From a virus: a stretch of DNA of 35,558 nt. The DNA is taken from positions 1 through 35,558 of the IMG/VR virus record IMGVR_UViG_3300042557_000981; one strand, 5' to 3'. Positions 23,929 to 30,118 of this stretch are shown here, piece by piece. Below the pieces are notes generated by a model. The model was not told the origin of the DNA. It saw only the letters and a list, made by a program, of their open reading frames with translations, and did not search any database. Positions within the stretch are counted from its first letter, which is position 1; each line of letters begins with the position of its first letter. The position numbers and the translations under genes are program-made.

Positions 23929-24410
23929 GTTGGTGCGGATAGGATGGCTATAATTCTTTAAGGTTGATAAACCTTGACAATCCTGTGGGGCTACTATGTG
24001 GTTCTTTTTAGATATTATCAGTATCTATTAAGTATCAAACACTCTGATAAAGTGTAATCACAAGTTAGTGCAGACTATAAAATCAGGAACTTTAACAATA
24101 GGCTTGAGAATCTATTGTAGTTTAATGGATATACAAATCCTGTTTAAAACTATTATCCAAATTGAAAAAATTCCATCAATTTGCAATTGCTAGAGTAGTG
24201 GAATACTCTTATTAAGGTCTATATAGTGCGCTATAGAAACCAACTGTTTGTAGAGATAGGCAATTTCTCTTTAATGCATATTGGTAACATGCATGAATAC
24301 ATTCAGTTTAATTTAAAGCAAGCCTGAGCCTAAATCAAGCCAGGAAGTAATCTACCAAAGATTGCGAGTCCTCAACAAGCTGTTAAATCAGCCAACATTC
24401 TTTTTTAGTA
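23929..24410 (+). ncRNA. Candidate large structured RNA (~470 nt), family unknown
   Basis: No convincing gene is present in this ~480-nt tract, but hairpins are dense. Ends pair as GTTGGT/GCCAAC (23929-23934 with 24391-24396). Inside lie AAGGTT/AACCTT (23960/23970), ACAATAG/CTATTGT (24095/24112), AGAGTA/TACTCT (24192/24204), TCTATA/TATAGA (24218/24232), ATGCAT/ATGCAT (24274/24289) and AATCT/AGATT (24349/24359). A T-rich end follows the closing helix, as in a terminator. The strand is inferred from this end and from its neighbours. I checked for RNase P and group I intron cores and found none that hold. A search against the large phage RNAs GOLLD and ROOL would be the first test. Confidence 0.5.
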
Positions 24411-24559
24411 GTTATTTTTTCTTATATGGGATAAAGCATAGAAAAAAATCTACACCTCTTGAAGGTTACCAAAGAGTATAAATAAATGGTAGCTCACGTG
24501 ACCATTAATAGAAACAACCTTAAAACCTTTCTCTGTAGGTATATACAGATACAATAGTT

Positions 24560-24799
24560 ATGATAACACTTACACAAGCAGTGATGAACCAAGTGGTCAT
24601 TAATGAATATAATAACTACAATGAAGCAATGGAACATTTAGACCAACAAGGTGTTGTACATCTAGGGTGGTTAAATGCAGGTATTCACATACCAAAGCAT
24701 TTAAACTGTCAGAAGGTGTATTCTAACCGTTCAGGTAGTTCTTGTCTTTATTGTGATCCTATATATAGAATCTCTTATTCTGTAGATATGGGAGATTAA
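24560..24799 (+). CDS. Hypothetical protein between structured RNAs, 79 aa
   Basis: The product begins MITLTQAVMNQVVINEYNNY, continues NEAMEHLDQQGVVHLGWLNA, and contains CQKVYSNRSGSSCLYCD, a Cys pair (CLYC) suggesting metal binding. Codon use resembles neighbouring plus-strand genes. A leader of about 100 nt can fold as AAGGTT/AACCTT enclosing AATGGT/ACCATT. No family is recognised. It is one of only two genes embedded in the non-coding tract, so it may act with those RNAs. Confidence 0.5.
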   Translation: MITLTQAVMNQVVINEYNNYNEAMEHLDQQGVVHLGWLNAGIHIPKHLNCQKVYSNRSGSSCLYCDPIYRISYSVDMGD

Positions 24800-24806
24800 G
24801 TCTTTA

Positions 24807-25258
24807 AGGTTGGTCTCTCTCTGTAAAGGGAAGGCCAACCTCTATTCTAGGTTATTGGTAATCCTTGGAAACCATTTGGTATAGTCAGTATACACCAACA
24901 ATAAGTAATCTGACATTTATGACATCAAATTTTGATTCCCTGGAAAGGGTTGTACAGCTTGTAGGCCATTGTACGTAATTAAAAACAACCTTCTGATGAT
25001 GCTAACAGCATTAGTGCTAAACAACACTATAAACTGTTTGTTTAATGCACCACAACTCACTTCCCAAGGGTGAGCAGATGTACACACTTATAAGAGATAC
25101 AGTAACTAGATAGTAATAGGCTAGTTACCACCGTAACAGGTATCTCATTAGACAATCAGGAAGCTGAGCGTCTTAGTGTACATCTGAGTGCAGAGGGGAC
25201 AACATGAGGCAGGCTTCTTGTAGCTTCTAGACTACAGGAAGCAGCCTCATTTTTTTTC
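24807..25258 (+). ncRNA. Candidate structured RNA A, containing repeat motif and terminator
   Basis: A ~450-nt non-coding tract with ordered hairpins: AGGTTGG/CCAACCT (24807/24835), CCCT-GGAA-AGGG (24938-24949) and GTACA/TGTAC (24952/24970). It then has the repeated motif at 25008-25197 (see findings) and an 18-bp terminator hairpin at 25204-25250 followed by eight T. In the motif, GCATTA/TAATGC and CTCAC/GTGAG arms precede the block TCCCAAGGGTGAGCAG. An 11-bp helix then spans 25075-25186, closing on CTGAGTGCAGAGGG, with an inner GAGATAC/GTATCTC arm. Confidence 0.6.
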
Positions 25259-25291
25259 AAGAATAGTAGATAGCGCTGTCTCTATTCTATA

Positions 25292-25351
25292 TTAAGTAAG
25301 TCGCTAACTAGCAGATTGGTGCTCGGCCAAAAGTTCCCAAGACTTACTTAA
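25292..25351 (+). ncRNA. Small structured element closed by an 11-bp stem
   Basis: TTAAGTAAGTC (25292-25302) pairs perfectly with GACTTACTTAA (25341-25351). A TTGG/CCAA hairpin (25316/25327) lies inside. It could be a short RNA, an mRNA leader or a regulatory element. It does not fit a tRNA. A preceding AGAATAG/CTATTCT hairpin (25260/25282) lies just after the terminator. Confidence 0.45.
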
Positions 25352-25360
25352 CGAAACCAT

Positions 25361-25396
25361 ACCCAGTATTGTAAACAAGGGACTGGGTTAATTTTT
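25361..25396 (+). terminator. Terminator upstream of the 122-aa gene
   Basis: ACCCAGT (25361-25367) pairs with ACTGGGT (25382-25388), then T-rich sequence follows. It lies 58 nt before the start of the 122-aa gene, so it may act as an attenuator-like element or end the preceding RNA. Confidence 0.6.
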
Positions 25397-25402
25397 GTGT
25401 TG

Positions 25403-25439
25403 TTGGTTACTTCCATTATAACAAGTATTATGTAACCAA
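25403..25439 (+). promoter_or_regulatory. Leader hairpin before the 122-aa gene
   Basis: TTGGTTAC pairs with GTAACCAA (8 bp) 14 nt before the ATG. The downstream arm contains the AACCAA leader motif seen before several genes here. Pairing could hide that motif and limit translation, by inference only. Confidence 0.4.
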
Positions 25440-25453
25440 ATAAAAAAAACAAC

Positions 25454-25822
25454 ATGGAAAAGATCTTTAACGGCACACCACATGCCATAAATGTGGTAGA
25501 AGGTGCTACTTTTAACAGTAGCATTAGAAAGTACACAGGTGGTACTGTTGTACTAAGCATACCATCTAATGGTATGTTAAATGCCAAAATCTCTGCAGTA
25601 GACTTACCTGCAGTAGATGGTATTCCAGTGTTTGGTAAGTCCATCATTGGAGTAGATGCATTGCCTGAAGGCTTTGACATCTACATAGTGTCTGCTCTCT
25701 ATTCATCTGCTGCAAGGGCAGCAGGTATGGATATGAGTAAGATCTTCACTGTGGCTGATCCAGTGATGAATGATGATGGTACTACATTTGTAGGATGCAG
25801 AGGCATATGTCCTGCATTCTAA
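25454..25822 (+). CDS. Conserved phage protein of unknown function, 122 aa
   Basis: The sequence contains FNGTPHAINVVEGATFN, then IPSNGMLNAKISAVDLPAVD, and EGFDIYIVSALYSSAARAAGM followed by IFTVADPVMNDDGTTFVGC. The 'YIVSALYSSAARAAG...VADPV..D....GC.G..PAF' pattern resembles small conserved phage proteins I recall; no function is established. It is compact and predicted alpha/beta. It sits between two structured RNA tracts with a terminator before and after it, so it has its own transcript control. Confidence 0.7.
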   Translation: MEKIFNGTPHAINVVEGATFNSSIRKYTGGTVVLSIPSNGMLNAKISAVDLPAVDGIPVFGKSIIGVDALPEGFDIYIVSALYSSAARAAGMDMSKIFTVADPVMNDDGTTFVGCRGICPAF

Positions 25823-25918
25823 TCAGCCTGACCTAAGCATGTCATTAAACTGCTTATTTTTTCACACATTAAAATCAAAAATATGCACTGTCCTATGGGA
25901 AGGGGGTTGAGTGTGCAT

Positions 25919-25950
25919 ATAAACAAGAGCAACCCTGCTTGTTTATTTTT
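25919..25950 (+). terminator. Terminator after the 122-aa gene
   Basis: ATAAACAAG (25919-25927) pairs with CTTGTTTAT (25938-25946), followed by T residues. An alternative upstream stem TATGCAC/GTGCATA (25882/25913) and a possible ACTGTCC/GGGACAGT pairing (25888/26032) overlap it, so more than one fold is possible here. Confidence 0.75.
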
Positions 25951-25959
25951 AAAATACGC

Positions 25960-26111
25960 GCTGCCAAAGCCCTTGTAGTAGTCATCCTACTACTGGTTCT
26001 TTTCATCTGGCCAGATGATACACTATAAGAGGGACAGTACAGCTTTGCTTTGAAGACTGCATTTAGCCAGTGCAAGTGAGTGGAGAGTCATGCTCTCAAA
26101 GTCTTCTTTTT
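25960..26111 (+). ncRNA. Candidate structured RNA with terminal T-tract
   Basis: Hairpins include GTAGTAG/CTACTAC (25975/25987), and GAAGACT/AGTCTTC (26052/26100) enclosing GAGAG/CTCTC (26083/26093), followed by TTTTT. The tract ends like a terminated small RNA. It lies between the 122-aa gene and repeat copy B, and no gene is supported inside it. Confidence 0.45.
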
Positions 26112-26152
26112 AAAATATTTCCCAATGCACATATCTCACGTGGTGTAACCAC

Positions 26153-26444
26153 CTGATTAATATATCCTGCCATTTATGGTCTCATAGGATGAAAACTTTA
26201 ATCAGCTCCCAAGGGTGAGCAGTTGTAATTCTTAATTAGTATTAGCAAGTACTCAATCTATCCCTTAATCCGTAAAGCAGTGTTCCTGTAGGATGCAAGA
26301 TAGATGTTATGCTGTGCGGATTACAACTGTGTGCAGAGGGATAATTTGTGATTATTTGTAATAGTCTCCTTTAAGAAGGCTGAAAACAGAGTTTTTAGCA
26401 CTGGAGTTTGAATAGGGGATTTAACGCAGAACCAGCTATTACAA
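26153..26444 (+). ncRNA. Candidate structured RNA B, containing second copy of repeat motif
   Basis: This tract holds the second copy of the motif found in RNA A. CTGATTAA/TTAATCAG (26153/26198) and GCTC/GAGC (26205/26217) arms precede the identical block TCCCAAGGGTGAGCAG (26207-26222). A ~12-bp helix then opens, with an inner ATCTATC/GATAGAT arm (26256/26299), and closes on CTGTGTGCAGAGGG (26327-26340). A further 9-bp stem TTGTAATAG/CTATTACAA (26356/26436) follows. Unlike copy A there is no strong T-tract terminator after it; a gene starts at 26523. Confidence 0.6.
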
Positions 26445-26522
26445 GTAATTGCAAAAAAGATTAAATAGGTGAATCTTACTACCAATAAGTGTAAGAATAA
26501 TTAAAAATTTAAAATTAATCCA

Positions 26523-26879
26523 ATGAGAGGAAACACTAATGCTCTAACAGAGTTGAAAACATATCTCGATGACAAAAGCGCTGTAAAATGTGCTGAAATT
26601 TTGTATCGTCCATGTAGTCTTTGGGAGGAAAATATTCCTCAAAACAAAGACTTATTCCTTCCAATAGGATACACACAAGAAGAATTTAATTCTTTTTTAA
26701 AAGAATTAGATTTTAATTATGATTCTGGCTACGGCGGCCAAGAATTATATGGTGTGATATGGTTGGAGGATGGTACATGGATGAGCCGTGGAGAGTATGA
26801 TGGCTCAGAGTGGTGGGAACACAATGTAGTTCCTGAAATACCCAATCACTTATTTTCTCACAAACAAATTAAAATATAA
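26523..26879 (+). CDS. Hypothetical protein, 118 aa
   Basis: The product (MRGNTNALTELKTYLDDKSA) has an N-terminal helix, then CAEILYRPCSLWEENIPQNK and FNYDSGYGGQELYGVIWLED followed by SRGEYDGSEWWEHNVVPEIP. Aromatic and acidic residues dominate the second half, as in small phage proteins of unknown role. It has no membrane segment. It follows RNA B and heads the plus-strand small-gene run, starting after an AT-rich leader with TTTAAAATTAATCC. Confidence 0.6.
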   Translation: MRGNTNALTELKTYLDDKSAVKCAEILYRPCSLWEENIPQNKDLFLPIGYTQEEFNSFLKELDFNYDSGYGGQELYGVIWLEDGTWMSRGEYDGSEWWEHNVVPEIPNHLFSHKQIKI

Positions 26880-26881
26880 CT

Positions 26882-27022
26882 ATGATGAAAAAACTTTTTG
26901 TTTTTCTACTAATTGCTTGCAGCTTAATTAGTTGCAAGCAAAGTCAGCATGAATGTGTTGACAAAACACACGACAAATGCGATGGTATTTGTGAGTGTGA
27001 CGGCTTTGAATGTTCTATTTAA
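26882..27022 (+). CDS. Small Cys-rich lipoprotein, 46 aa
   Basis: Residues 1-18 form a signal peptide ending in lipobox LISC (MMKKLFVFLLIACSLISC). The mature part (KQSQHECVDKTHDKCDGICE, then CDGFECSI) has five Cys, so it may be a disulphide-bonded or metal-binding exported peptide. The reading frame is intact from ATG to TAA, and the leader is A-rich. Likely role: envelope-localised accessory function; not determined. Confidence 0.6.
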   Translation: MMKKLFVFLLIACSLISCKQSQHECVDKTHDKCDGICECDGFECSI

Positions 27023-27040
27023 CTCACTAAAACCAAACAT

Positions 27041-27283
27041 ATGCAGTATCACATTTTTCAATCTGTTGGACCAAGAAGGTTCACAGAAACGGATGTACAA
27101 CCAAGGGAATACGCAGGATTTGTAGAAGCAACTTCTTTAGAAGATGCTTATGCAAAATCCCAAAATGTTGATTGTGATTGGAATCCACATCAACCATGTC
27201 GTTCCACGTCAGTGGGAGATGTAATCCAAGATGACACTGGATTTTACATGGTGCTTGATAAAGGATTTCGTCATTTATCATAA
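27041..27283 (+). CDS. Conserved small phage protein, 80 aa
   Basis: The sequence MQYHIFQSVGPRRFTETDVQ, then YAGFVEATSLEDAYAKSQNV, and PCRSTSVGDVIQDDTGFYMV resembles a small protein common in large Bacteroidota phages ('CRSTSVGDVI.D...FYMV...GFR'). It is mixed alpha/beta and has two Cys near residues 45-55. The leader AAAACCAAACAT before the ATG follows the recurrent motif. Function unknown. Confidence 0.75.
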   Translation: MQYHIFQSVGPRRFTETDVQPREYAGFVEATSLEDAYAKSQNVDCDWNPHQPCRSTSVGDVIQDDTGFYMVLDKGFRHLS

Positions 27284-27290
27284 TTGTCAT

Positions 27291-27362
27291 AAACTCCAGG
27301 GAGAGAATAATCATCAACCGTAGTAAATATGCGCGTTTAGGTTATTCTCTCTACGAGTTTTT
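27291..27362 (+). terminator. Long hairpin with T-run, likely terminator or leader element
   Basis: AAACTC (27291-27296) pairs with GAGTTT (27355-27360), and GAGAGAATAA (27301-27310) pairs with TTATTCTCTC (27342-27351), around a 31-nt loop. T residues follow. The large loop is unusual for a simple terminator; it may also regulate the next gene (MazG-like). Confidence 0.45.
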
Positions 27363-27390
27363 AAATGCAAAACCAAAAATCACATTATAT

Positions 27391-27615
27391 ATGGGAAAGT
27401 TTAAAGATGAAGGCAATGCAGCACTAGCCTTGGCAGAAGAATGTGCTGAAGTTATACAGGTGATAAACAAACTGTATAGGTTTGAAGGGGCACATTGGGA
27501 TGAAATCCCTGAAGGTAAAGAGAAAACCAGATGGGAACAGTTGTCAGAAGAAATGGTTGATATAATGTATCAGTGGGAAAGATTAAAATCTTTAAGGTAT
27601 GAAAAGATTAGTTGA
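27391..27615 (+). CDS. MazG-like nucleotide pyrophosphohydrolase domain protein, 74 aa
   Basis: The MazG signature is visible: ALAEECAEVIQ (E16, E17, E20) and, near the end, SEEMVDIMYQ (E53, E54, D57), the EExxE...ExxD metal-binding pattern. The first half also has LYRFEGAHW. MazG-type enzymes hydrolyse NTPs (including ppGpp in E. coli) to monophosphates; phage copies are thought to reset nucleotide pools. At 74 residues it is a minimal single-domain form, which may act as a dimer. It overlaps the next gene by 17 nt. Confidence 0.75.
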   Translation: MGKFKDEGNAALALAEECAEVIQVINKLYRFEGAHWDEIPEGKEKTRWEQLSEEMVDIMYQWERLKSLRYEKIS

Positions 27616-27832
27616 TATGTTAGCAGTCTTGCTTGGGCTGTTAACATTACTTATACTAGGGGCAGAGCCTTCTGGTACAAGCGAAAAATCCCTACAGGAT
27701 TACCAAAACTATTGTGATAACTATGGAACATATGTTCTATGGGCATGGGTTGTCACATTATGTACGTTGATTATTGTAGGAATTGTAAATCACATAAACC
27801 ATAAAAAAAAATGGATAAAATCAAAAACTTAA
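27599..27832 (+). CDS. Small membrane protein, two TM segments, 77 aa
   Basis: Hydrophobic stretches LAVLLGLLTLLILGA (residues ~8-22) and YVLWAWVVTLCTLIIVGIVN (~45-65) predict two membrane helices, with a basic C-terminus (NHINHKKKWIKSKT) on the cytoplasmic side. It overlaps the MazG-like gene at its start and the next membrane protein at its end by 22 nt. No family is recognised. It may form part of a small membrane gene cluster of unknown role. Confidence 0.6.
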   Translation: MKRLVDMLAVLLGLLTLLILGAEPSGTSEKSLQDYQNYCDNYGTYVLWAWVVTLCTLIIVGIVNHINHKKKWIKSKT

Positions 27833-28035
27833 TGCTGTGGACAGTTATTTTAATACTGATATACATGCATTACAAGGTAATTAGGCTTTTTGCTGAAAAC
27901 AAAGAGCCTGAATTCAAGACAGAATACCGCGTAGAACTACGTGGAGATTCTGCAATTATTAAAAACAACTACAGTGAGACATTTATATGTCCCATTGATA
28001 GTATTCCTAACGTTTTAATAAAGGATAATCAATGA
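27811..28035 (+). CDS. Membrane-anchored small protein, 74 aa
   Basis: The N-terminal segment LMLWTVILILIYMHYKVIRL is a membrane anchor, followed by a soluble part with strands (EFKTEYRVELRGDSAIIKN and FICPIDSIPNVLIKDN). This layout resembles phage inner-membrane accessory proteins. Function unknown. Its start overlaps the preceding gene and its stop overlaps the next start by 4 nt, suggesting a translationally coupled set. Confidence 0.6.
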   Translation: MDKIKNLMLWTVILILIYMHYKVIRLFAENKEPEFKTEYRVELRGDSAIIKNNYSETFICPIDSIPNVLIKDNQ

Positions 28036-28229
28036 CACCTTTAGAAAAAACAGAAAGGAAATTCACCAATCTATTAGATGGTGGAATAATTAATGGTGCA
28101 TCTGTGCGCACTATTATAGAATATTACGAAGCACAGAGAATAGGACAGCCTGTTAAGGTGGTTCTAAAAGATAACTTCCTTGATAACTTCATAGAGGAAG
28201 AAATAAAACAAATTGAAGAAGATCAATAA
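28032..28229 (+). CDS. Small hypothetical protein, 65 aa
   Basis: The product (MTPLEKTERKFTNLLDGGII then NGASVRTIIEYYEAQRIG) is mostly helical and ends in an acidic helix (FIEEEIKQIEEDQ). It has no membrane segment or motif. Its start overlaps the upstream stop (ATGA). It is likely a soluble partner of the small membrane proteins, by context only. Confidence 0.6.
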   Translation: MTPLEKTERKFTNLLDGGIINGASVRTIIEYYEAQRIGQPVKVVLKDNFLDNFIEEEIKQIEEDQ

Positions 28230-28242
28230 CCCCAAAAAAACA

Positions 28243-28386
28243 ATGTTTATGAAAAAAATCAGTTTAACCCCAACTGAATTCTGCCTGTTTAGGCAAATTG
28301 CTAACTTCTTGTATACTTATGCTGTTTCTAGTGGCATAATTCTAATAGAAGCAGATGCAAAACTTCTTGAAAATCTTGGCTACTAA
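28243..28386 (+). CDS. Tiny helical protein, 47 aa
   Basis: The product (MFMKKISLTPTEFCLFRQIA, then NFLYTYAVSSGIILIEADAK) is a compact alpha-helical sequence. The 'L(S/T)PTEF.LFRQIANFLYTY' pattern appears in many Bacteroidota phages as a small gene of unknown role; I recall it from similar genomes. A second start at 28249 is possible. The stop lies just before two palindromic repeats. Confidence 0.6.
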   Translation: MFMKKISLTPTEFCLFRQIANFLYTYAVSSGIILIEADAKLLENLGY

Positions 28387-28394
28387 TCACCAGG

Positions 28395-28465
28395 GCTCAC
28401 TGGTGAGCTCCTAATTAAACCATTATAGTATTAATGGTATAGTTATACAGCTCACTGGTGAGCTC
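28395..28465 (+). repeat. Two identical 16-bp palindromic repeats
   Basis: GCTCACTGGTGAGCTC occurs at 28395-28410 and 28450-28465, 55 bp apart start to start. Each has a GCTCAC/GTGAGC inverted repeat around TG. Extended pairing with CACCAG upstream of the first copy is possible. The pair lies in a 111-bp gap between two tiny genes, a layout fitting operators, a processing site or mRNA hairpins. Confidence 0.65.
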
Positions 28466-28497
28466 TGGTATATTTTTACACTTAAAAACTGACAAAA

Positions 28498-28641
28498 TTG
28501 AAAAATCTATTTCTTTGGCTGCTTGTAATAGCAGTTGTAACTATCTTATTATCAAGCTGTTATACAAGTGGCTATGGTTGTAAAGGTAGGAGTAGGAGTA
28601 TAACTGGTGAAGGATCGCATAAGCGTGGCACCAGATTTTAA
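28498..28641 (+). CDS. Small lipoprotein with TTG start, 47 aa
   Basis: From TTG at 28498 the frame reads KNLFLWLLVIAVVTILLSSC, a signal peptide with lipobox LSSC, then YTSGYGCKGRSRSITGEGSH and a basic end. No ATG occurs in frame upstream. The 'YTSGYGCKGR' end resembles tiny lipoproteins of related phages. It is likely exported and attached to the envelope; role unknown. Confidence 0.55.
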   Translation: MKNLFLWLLVIAVVTILLSSCYTSGYGCKGRSRSITGEGSHKRGTRF

Positions 28642-28658
28642 ATCATTAAATTTATACA

Positions 28659-28880
28659 ATGAAAAGTCTTATTGCAATCCTGTTGTATACAGGAGTATTT
28701 ATGGGTATGTTCTTAACCCTTTCACTAATAGGGGTTATGTGGGGCAGCACTTATACAGAAGTGCTTGCTGACCACTCATGGTTTTTTGTATATACAATTT
28801 TTATTGGGTGGTGGCTACCTTTAATTCCTCTTAGAGAGTATATTGGTAAACACCAAGATTATTTTAACGAATATTTCTAA
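28659..28880 (+). CDS. Small two-TM membrane protein, 73 aa (paralogue pair)
   Basis: Two hydrophobic helices are visible: IAILLYTGVFMGMFLTLSLI (residues ~4-23) and WFFVYTIFIGWWLPLIP (~41-57), with a conserved C-terminal LREYIGKHQDYFNEYF. The protein is a clear paralogue of the 73-aa gene at 31720 (shared MKS..AI, SL.G..W..TY, W..YT...GWWL, PLREY...H..YF). Both have a small lipoprotein-like frame nearby. The family role is unknown. Confidence 0.7.
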   Translation: MKSLIAILLYTGVFMGMFLTLSLIGVMWGSTYTEVLADHSWFFVYTIFIGWWLPLIPLREYIGKHQDYFNEYF

Positions 28881-28897
28881 ACTAAAAATTTATAGAA

Positions 28898-29947
28898 ATG
28901 CAGAATATAACTATTGTTAAAAGAGATCAGCATATACAGGATTTTCTTGATATGCAACCAAGTATAAGCAAAAATCTAAAATTTGTTAATGAAATGTCTT
29001 CTAGACAGTTTCATGAAGCAAATCTTTGTATAGATGGTGAAAAGATTTATTTTTCTTGCAGCACAATGAAAATATGCAAGGGAAGTAAAGGCGCATTCTA
29101 TATAAGGAAAACAAAAAAAGATGGCTTTACATATGAGAATAAAAAACTCAAAATATGGTTTGGTAAAAGCATATTTGAGTTGCCTTATGTCTCCAGTGTA
29201 TTTGCCCATCTTAACTGCAATTGGCTCAATTATAAACTGATGCCATATATTACCAAGACGGTTGCAGAAAAAATACTTTCAAAGAAGATTACAAATAACA
29301 TTGATCTTCTTAAAGAGTATTTAAAGTTAATGCGTATCAACGCAAGCCCTAAAATGCTTTATTGTCTTATTAACCGTAAAGACATAAACAAAATGGCTCT
29401 TCTTCGTAATTTTTCTGTAGCAAAAGATGTTAATCATGCTATAGAATATCTCCAAGGTGATGACCATCATGCAATTGATATGATAGACCAAGCATTTATT
29501 TTGCAGAGAAAAATTGATTTCTCTTGGTCTCCTAATAGAATGCGTGAAGAACATTCCAAATGGACAAAGGAAATTATGGAGGCAGAAATAAATGAAATGG
29601 ATGATAAAGAAATAGAAGGTTTGGAAAAATATGAAACATTTACACCAACTGGGTTTAAACTTTTGAAAACACAAAAAGAAGTGTTTCAAGAAGGTAAAAT
29701 CATGTCCCATTGTATTTATACGAGTTATTGGTCACGTATAAAAAATGGAAATTATCTTGCCTATCATATCTCTATTAACGGAGAAGAAGCCACTCTTGGC
29801 TTAAATATTAATTCAGATGGATCTTTACAATTTTCACAGTGTCATTCAAAATATAATGGCTCTGTATCAGAAAATATAAAATCCAAAGTTGAAGATTTTT
29901 TTAAAAAAATAGGAAATGAAAAAGAAACATGCTTTCTTCCTTATTAA
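28898..29947 (+). CDS. PcfJ-like protein, 349 aa
   Basis: The C-terminal half carries the PcfJ-type pattern: EVFQEGKIMSHCIYTSYWSR, then GNYLAYHISINGEEATLGLN, and LQFSQCHSKYNGSVSENI. Residue block MSHC...Y.....G and the ATL.L strand match PcfJ-like proteins found in conjugative elements and Bacteroidota phages. The N-terminal half is charged and unassigned (FLDMQPSISKNLKFVNEMSS). The role of PcfJ is not well established. It starts after an A-rich leader and ends overlapping a 61-aa gene by 32 nt. Confidence 0.75.
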   Translation: MQNITIVKRDQHIQDFLDMQPSISKNLKFVNEMSSRQFHEANLCIDGEKIYFSCSTMKICKGSKGAFYIRKTKKDGFTYENKKLKIWFGKSIFELPYVSSVFAHLNCNWLNYKLMPYITKTVAEKILSKKITNNIDLLKEYLKLMRINASPKMLYCLINRKDINKMALLRNFSVAKDVNHAIEYLQGDDHHAIDMIDQAFILQRKIDFSWSPNRMREEHSKWTKEIMEAEINEMDDKEIEGLEKYETFTPTGFKLLKTQKEVFQEGKIMSHCIYTSYWSRIKNGNYLAYHISINGEEATLGLNINSDGSLQFSQCHSKYNGSVSENIKSKVEDFFKKIGNEKETCFLPY

Positions 29948-30101
29948 AGAAATTCTCTTTGGCAGAGTGAGAGAGCCTGTAGATACTATATCTACAGGCT
30001 TTCATACTGTCTATCCAAGAGAAAGAATGCCTTTTCAGCAATGGCTGAAACAACATAGAGTGAGTATGCTCTATGATCGTAAAAGAGTTGAAATCAATTA
30101 A
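29916..30101 (+). CDS. Small basic protein, 61 aa
   Basis: The product (MKKKHAFFLIKEILFGRVRE, then PVDTISTGFHTVYPRERMPF) has the central pattern 'STGFHTVYPRERMPFQQWLKQ', which resembles small phage genes following PcfJ-like proteins. It is basic with no membrane segment. The overlap with the PcfJ-like gene (32 nt) argues for coupled expression. Function unknown. Confidence 0.6.
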   Translation: MKKKHAFFLIKEILFGRVREPVDTISTGFHTVYPRERMPFQQWLKQHRVSMLYDRKRVEIN

Positions 30102-30118
30102 CCATTAAAATCAAAAAA

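Noticed and set aside
23940-24230. Group I intron-like core (GACAATCCTGTG, GTGCAGACTATAAAA, TATATAGTGCG)
   Set aside because: The P/Q/R/S-like pieces match only loosely, P7 pairing does not hold, and no split gene flanks the region.
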